In this document: piece after piece, positions 60,241-64,000 of the stretch
Position numbering within the stretch: position 1 is the stretch's first letter
Layout: the number at the start of each line of letters is the position of its first letter
From: Methylotenera_A sp049687015
Lineage (GTDB): Bacteria; Pseudomonadota; Gammaproteobacteria; Burkholderiales; Methylophilaceae
Reading direction: 5' to 3'
DNA: 64,000 bases
Assembly: GCA_049687015.1 (NCBI GenBank)
Contig: JBAVIP010000020.1
Coordinates: 29,170 to 93,169 of the forward strand
Program-made: the position numbers and the translations under genes
The notes under the pieces: generated by a model
Seen by the model: the letters and a program-made list of their open reading frames with translations, nothing else
What the model was told of the DNA's origin: nothing
The model's database searches: none

Positions 60241-60552
60241 ATGACAAAAATTTTACCGATATTGTTATGTCTGTTTAGCATCAATGCTGTAGCAAACGAT
60301 ATGTTTGCTAAGGCAGATGTGAAAGCGGGCAAGGCTTTAGTTGAAAAAAACTGCATCAGTTGCCATGCCTCGAGCTATGGCGGCGATGGTTCAGGCATTT
60401 ACACGCGTGAATACCCGAAAGTGAAAACCTCCAAAGGTTTAGTGGCTCAAGTGCGCAACTGCAACACCATGCTTGGCCTGAAGTGGTTTGAAGATGAAGA
60501 GCTTAATGTGGCTGCTTATTTGAATCAAACTTACTATAAATTTGACAAATAA
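60241..60552 (+). CDS. small periplasmic c-type cytochrome
   Basis: The 103-residue protein has a signal peptide (ending in NAVANDMF, cleavage probably after VAN or VA) and one haem c site CISCH (about residues 38-42). No obvious later Met ligand stands out besides NTMLGLKW. The short mature length (about 84) resembles small class I cytochromes. The partner is unknown; it may feed the cbb3 oxidase encoded in this window. It lies 32 bases after the M48 gene and 34 before rsgA. Confidence 0.85.
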   Translation: MTKILPILLCLFSINAVANDMFAKADVKAGKALVEKNCISCHASSYGGDGSGIYTREYPKVKTSKGLVAQVRNCNTMLGLKWFEDEELNVAAYLNQTYYKFDK

Positions 60553-60586
60553 ATGCAAATTTTAAAATGTTAAGCTGAGCCTGAAG

Positions 60587-61450
60587 ATGTTACAGGGCTT
60601 GGTTGTTGCCGCTTATGGAAAACGTTACGAAGTTGAGCTGGCGGATAAAACACGCATCAGCTGCGTCACACGCGGAAAAAAGACCGATTTGGCATGTGGC
60701 GATATTGTCGGCATCAAACTCACTGACAAAGCTGAAGGCGTCGTAGAATCAAGCCAGCCACGCAAATCACTGCTCTATCGCAGCAATGCTTTCAAGAGCA
60801 AAATTCTCGCCTCCAATGTTACGCAGATTGTCATTGTATTGGCAACACAACCCAGCTTTTATGAAGCTTTGCTCAATCGCTGTTTAGTCGCAGCAGAAGC
60901 CGCCAACATCAACCCATTGATTGTGCTAAATAAATGTGATTTGGCTGATGCTGGTGACGCAAAAAACATTCTCCAGCTATATCAGGATCTGGGCTATCAA
61001 GTCGTGCATTTATCTGCGGTTGAAAACATTGCCGAACTGCGGCCATATCTTACCAACCATCAAAGCGTGCTGGTAGGCCAATCCGGCATGGGTAAATCCA
61101 CCATTATCAACAAGCTGTTACCCGGCCAACATGTACGTACACAAGTGATGAGCGACGCGCTGGATAGCGGCAAACATACCACCACGGCTACGCATCTCTA
61201 CCATCTGGATGCAACCAGCAGTCTGATTGACTCGCCCGGCTTGCAAGAATTTGGCCTGCACCATCTTACTCAGGAAGAGTTGGAGCTGGCTTTTAAGGAA
61301 TTCAGGCCGTATTTGGGCAAATGCCGCTTTAATAACTGCAAACACCTGCATGAACCGGATTGTGCCGTGATAAACGCCGTTAATCATGGCAAAATATCGG
61401 CATCAAGATTGAGTTATTATCAGAATTTAGCGCAAGAGCATCACGATTAA
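60587..61450 (+). CDS. rsgA: ribosome small subunit GTPase RsgA
   Basis: The 287-residue circularly permuted GTPase helps 30S subunit maturation. It has an N-terminal OB domain, then G4 VLNKCDL, G1 GQSGMGKSTI and G3 IDSPGLQEFG in permuted order. A C-terminal zinc site, CRFNNCKHLHEPDC, completes it. The gene lies one base before the HDAC-like gene. Length is slightly short of E. coli RsgA (350), with a shorter N-terminal extension. Confidence 0.94.
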   Translation: MLQGLVVAAYGKRYEVELADKTRISCVTRGKKTDLACGDIVGIKLTDKAEGVVESSQPRKSLLYRSNAFKSKILASNVTQIVIVLATQPSFYEALLNRCLVAAEAANINPLIVLNKCDLADAGDAKNILQLYQDLGYQVVHLSAVENIAELRPYLTNHQSVLVGQSGMGKSTIINKLLPGQHVRTQVMSDALDSGKHTTTATHLYHLDATSSLIDSPGLQEFGLHHLTQEELELAFKEFRPYLGKCRFNNCKHLHEPDCAVINAVNHGKISASRLSYYQNLAQEHHD

Positions 61451-61451
61451 T

Positions 61452-62381
61452 ATGGCAAATACCGCTTTTATTTCGCACCCGGATACTTTGCTGCACGTCA
61501 TGGATGGCAACCATCCCGAATCTCCTGCGCGCATCACCGCCATAAAAAATGCGGTCATGGCTTCTGCATTAAAAGAAAAACTGCAGTTTTACGAGGCGCC
61601 GGCAGCTACCAAAGCGCAACTCCAACGGGTACATTCTACCGACTATGTTGATTATATTCATAATATTGCCCCTAAGGCTGGATTGGTGCGCCTGGACGGC
61701 GACACCGCTATGGGGCCGATGAGCTTGTCTGCAGCTTTGCATGCAAGTGGCGCAGTCGTTTTGGCTACCGATTTAGTATTAGCGGGAAAAGCCAAAAATG
61801 CGTTTTGCTGTGTGCGCCCGCCCGGACACCATGCCGGACGCGCCAATAGCGCGGGTTTCTGCATTTTTAACCATATTGCCGTCGGCGTCGCGCACGCCCT
61901 GTCGCAATACCCGATCAAACGGGCCGCTATTATTGACTTTGATGTTCATCATGGCGATGGCACCGAGAACATCTACAGCAGCAACCCTAACGTCATGCTC
62001 TGCTCTACTTTTCAACATCCGTTTTATCCGCATCGTGGCGCAGATACGCGTAGTGACCACATGATTAATGTGCCGTTAGCTGCCAATACCAAACGTGAGG
62101 ATTTCAGACAAGCCGTCATGACAGAATTCGCGCCTGCCTTGGATGATTTTAAGCCCGAGATTATGTTTGTTTCTGCCGGGTTTGATGCGCATTTGAATGA
62201 CCCGCTGGCTGATTTAACCCTGATTGAAGATGATTATGTGTGGATAACCGAATTTATAAAAGAATTTGCCGCAAAATATGCAAAAAGCAGGATTGTATCT
62301 TCACTTGAGGGAGGCTATCATTTACCATCCCTAGCTCAAAGCGCTTGGGCACATATTAATAGCTTGGCTAAAAATGATTGA
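61452..62381 (+). CDS. histone-deacetylase-like family protein (class II-type)
   Basis: The 309-residue zinc hydrolase belongs to the arginase/deacetylase superfamily. Motifs are HPESPARITAIKNAV, CVRPPGHHAGR with the catalytic His pair, RAAIIDFDVHHGDGTENIY with the zinc ligands, and FVSAGFDAHLNDPLADL. Bacterial members deacetylate acetylpolyamines or acetylated proteins; the substrate cannot be read from sequence. Its end overlaps the following HD-GYP gene by eight bases, so they are translationally coupled. Confidence 0.9.
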   Translation: MANTAFISHPDTLLHVMDGNHPESPARITAIKNAVMASALKEKLQFYEAPAATKAQLQRVHSTDYVDYIHNIAPKAGLVRLDGDTAMGPMSLSAALHASGAVVLATDLVLAGKAKNAFCCVRPPGHHAGRANSAGFCIFNHIAVGVAHALSQYPIKRAAIIDFDVHHGDGTENIYSSNPNVMLCSTFQHPFYPHRGADTRSDHMINVPLAANTKREDFRQAVMTEFAPALDDFKPEIMFVSAGFDAHLNDPLADLTLIEDDYVWITEFIKEFAAKYAKSRIVSSLEGGYHLPSLAQSAWAHINSLAKND

Positions 62382-63969
62382 TATAAAAAAAGAACAGATA
62401 ACAGCTGAAAGACTAGAGCTCGGTATGTATGTGACCGATCTGGACAGACCATGGGAAGGCACGCCATTCATGCTGCAAGGCTTTTTGCTGGATGACCAAG
62501 CGGACCTGAACAAGCTCCAGTCCATATGCAAATTCGTCTATATTGACCGTACCAGATCCATTGGCAGCCAATTTTCCGCCCCTGCCAAACAAGACGTAGC
62601 CATCAAGCGCGAAGGCGCAGTGATACGCGTAAGAGATCCCGGCAAAGATGATTCGAACAAAAAAACCAGCGCAAGTACGACACCTAAACTTTCAAATAAA
62701 ACATCATTCATCGATATTCTTCGCGAATTAAAAAATTACCAAGCACCTCAAAATATTGAGCGCAATAATAGCCAGGATGGCACAGTTTACAATCTGAGAT
62801 ATGGCGCGAATACGTCTGCACAAGAAGCTTTTCCGTACCAGACCGAAACCAATTTCCTACAAAAGCCCATCACCAAACAGCTGGCTGAAGATGTAGGCGG
62901 GTTTTTCGGCAACCTATTTAGACGCAATAAACTTAAATCCACGATTGATGACACTTCTAAAAACAATATATCTGGCAATGATGCTAATGACGGCTACAAA
63001 GTAACAATCTACGAGGAAGAACCACCGGTCGAAAATGAAATCGCGATTATTTATCCGGTTTATGAGCAATCGCAAGTGGCAACCAGAGAGATATTTGATG
63101 CAGTGGCAAACGAACAGAATCTTGATTTGACCGCTGTAAGTGAAATCCTAGACAGTATGGTTGAAAGTATTGGTCGCGTACCCGATGCCTTGCTGTGGCT
63201 GGCAAAACTGAAGCAAACCGATGATTACTCATACAATCATGCCTTGCATGTCTCGATTACCTTAATGGCTTTCGGCAGTTTTTTAGCCCTTTCTAAAAAA
63301 CAAATTAAAGAATTAGGCTTGGCAGGCTTATTGCAAGATGTGGGCAAGGTAAAACTTTCTGCTGATGTATTGCTAAAAGAAGGAAAGCTCTCGCGTGAAG
63401 AATACGAATATGCGAAAAAGCATGTGGACGAAAGCCTGAAAATTCTTGAAAAAACTCCTGACATTCCTCTTTCTATAATTCACATGGTGGCACAGCATCA
63501 TGAGCGTATTGATGGCAGCGGTTACCCGAATCAATTGCGAGAAAACCAAATTGACCTTCCTTCGCAAATTGCTGGCTTAATTGATACTTATTGCGCCATC
63601 ACCAGCCACAAAGCTTATGCCAAAGGCGTTTTTCATCAAGAAGCGCTGGATAAAATTCATCAATTAAGCGGGCAATTATTCAGCAGTGAGTTAATCGATC
63701 AGCTTGTTCAATTCATGGGCATGTACCCAGTCAGCTCATTGGTTGAGCTCAACACTGGAGAAGTTGGCGTGGTCATACAGCAAAACCAGGTCAGGAGACT
63801 ACTGCCAAGGCTAATGCTGTTATTAGGGCCCGATAAATCGCGTTATACCTCTCCTGTCATTCTAAATTTGCTTAATAGCCCACCTACACCATCTGGCGAG
63901 CCATACAGAATAGTGAAAGGTTTAGCGCCAGACAGCTATGGCCTGAACCCCAGCGATTTTTATGTTTAG
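62374..63969 (+). CDS. HD-GYP domain protein with DUF3391-like N-terminus, HD motif changed to QD
   Basis: The 531-residue protein has an N-terminal DUF3391-like segment (LELGMYVTDLDRPWEGTPF), a long variable linker (about 80-230) and an HD-GYP domain (about 265-430). HHERIDGSGYP (H375-P386) is intact. The metal-binding His-Asp pair, however, reads Q321-D322 in GLLQDVGKVKL. HD-GYP enzymes normally hydrolyse cyclic-di-GMP; without that His, activity may be reduced or altered, or the domain may only bind. A C-terminal stretch (about 460-531) contains no known domain. The gene overlaps the HDAC-like gene. Confidence 0.88.
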   Translation: MIDIKKEQITAERLELGMYVTDLDRPWEGTPFMLQGFLLDDQADLNKLQSICKFVYIDRTRSIGSQFSAPAKQDVAIKREGAVIRVRDPGKDDSNKKTSASTTPKLSNKTSFIDILRELKNYQAPQNIERNNSQDGTVYNLRYGANTSAQEAFPYQTETNFLQKPITKQLAEDVGGFFGNLFRRNKLKSTIDDTSKNNISGNDANDGYKVTIYEEEPPVENEIAIIYPVYEQSQVATREIFDAVANEQNLDLTAVSEILDSMVESIGRVPDALLWLAKLKQTDDYSYNHALHVSITLMAFGSFLALSKKQIKELGLAGLLQDVGKVKLSADVLLKEGKLSREEYEYAKKHVDESLKILEKTPDIPLSIIHMVAQHHERIDGSGYPNQLRENQIDLPSQIAGLIDTYCAITSHKAYAKGVFHQEALDKIHQLSGQLFSSELIDQLVQFMGMYPVSSLVELNTGEVGVVIQQNQVRRLLPRLMLLLGPDKSRYTSPVILNLLNSPPTPSGEPYRIVKGLAPDSYGLNPSDFYV

Positions 63970-64000
63970 GCTATAAGTGGCTGTTAATAGTGGCGTCAAA

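Noticed and set aside
1..64000. CRISPR arrays, tRNA or rRNA genes, transposases
   Set aside because: No regularly spaced repeats, no cloverleaf-like sequence with CCA/T-loop signature and no transposase or integrase domain could be recognised.

Overview
The window looks like chromosomal DNA of a betaproteobacterium, most likely Methylophilaceae (Methylotenera-like). The grounds are the moderate-to-low GC content, the conserved rluC / HAD / Rieske / sppA / rne block, the queG-tsaE-amiC-mutL-miaA block, a cbb3-oxidase cluster and a PQQ-type propeller protein. No 16S rRNA or other marker is present, so the family assignment is inference. I see no rRNA, tRNA, CRISPR array, prophage or insertion sequence.

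Layout. 0-3.6 kb: a P-type Ca2+-like ATPase (3' end outside the window) and a CaCA-family Ca2+/Na+ antiporter, overlapping. 3.7-12.5 kb: a complete minus-strand cbb3 oxidase region in the order ccoI-ccoS-ccoN-ccoO-ccoQ-ccoP-ccoG-ccoH followed by a UbiH/UbiM-like hydroxylase, with a perfect FNR/ANR box ahead of ccoN. 12.5-22.4 kb: a small ion channel with a hairpin-rich leader, a PQQ-propeller lipoprotein with altered active-site residues, split mnmD/mnmC, a TPR O-GlcNAc-transferase-like protein, pilU, an EamA transporter and dapC. 22.35-28.6 kb: an accessory region that begins at a visible junction where dapC and a quinone oxidoreductase gene read into each other. It carries an alpha/beta hydrolase lipoprotein, small membrane proteins and lipoproteins, a duplicated two-gene lipoprotein module, a REP/BIME-like hairpin and a LuxR solo. 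28.8-39.8 kb: miaA, mutL, amiC, tsaE and queG in the familiar order but interrupted by a DUF2157 pair, a K+ channel pair and an SDR gene, plus a stand-alone AMIN-domain paralogue. 39.8-49.6 kb and glgA at 56.7 kb: glycogen/glucan metabolism (ROK kinase, malQ, GH57, glgC, glgB, pgi, glgA). 49.7-55.8 kb: sppA, Rieske protein, gph-like HAD, rluC and, divergently, rne with a structured leader. 55.9-64 kb: DUF190-crcB, orn, M48 protease, cytochrome c, rsgA, HDAC-like deacetylase and an HD-GYP protein.

How it fits together. The respiratory block encodes a high-affinity oxidase with its copper supply (CcoI), copper reductase (CcoG) and assembly factors, under a likely oxygen-responsive regulator. 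The glycogen genes connect glucose-6-phosphate and fructose-6-phosphate to a storage polymer and back. The most unusual parts are the accessory region with its LuxR solo and duplicated lipoprotein pairs, the noncanonical PQQ-propeller protein, the rne leader that buries its own ribosome-binding site, and palindromic repeats, one of which lies inside the mutL coding sequence. Apart from small spacers, the only gene-free stretch longer than 300 bases is 52712-53203 (rluC/rne), described as a leader with stem-loops and an FNR-like box.
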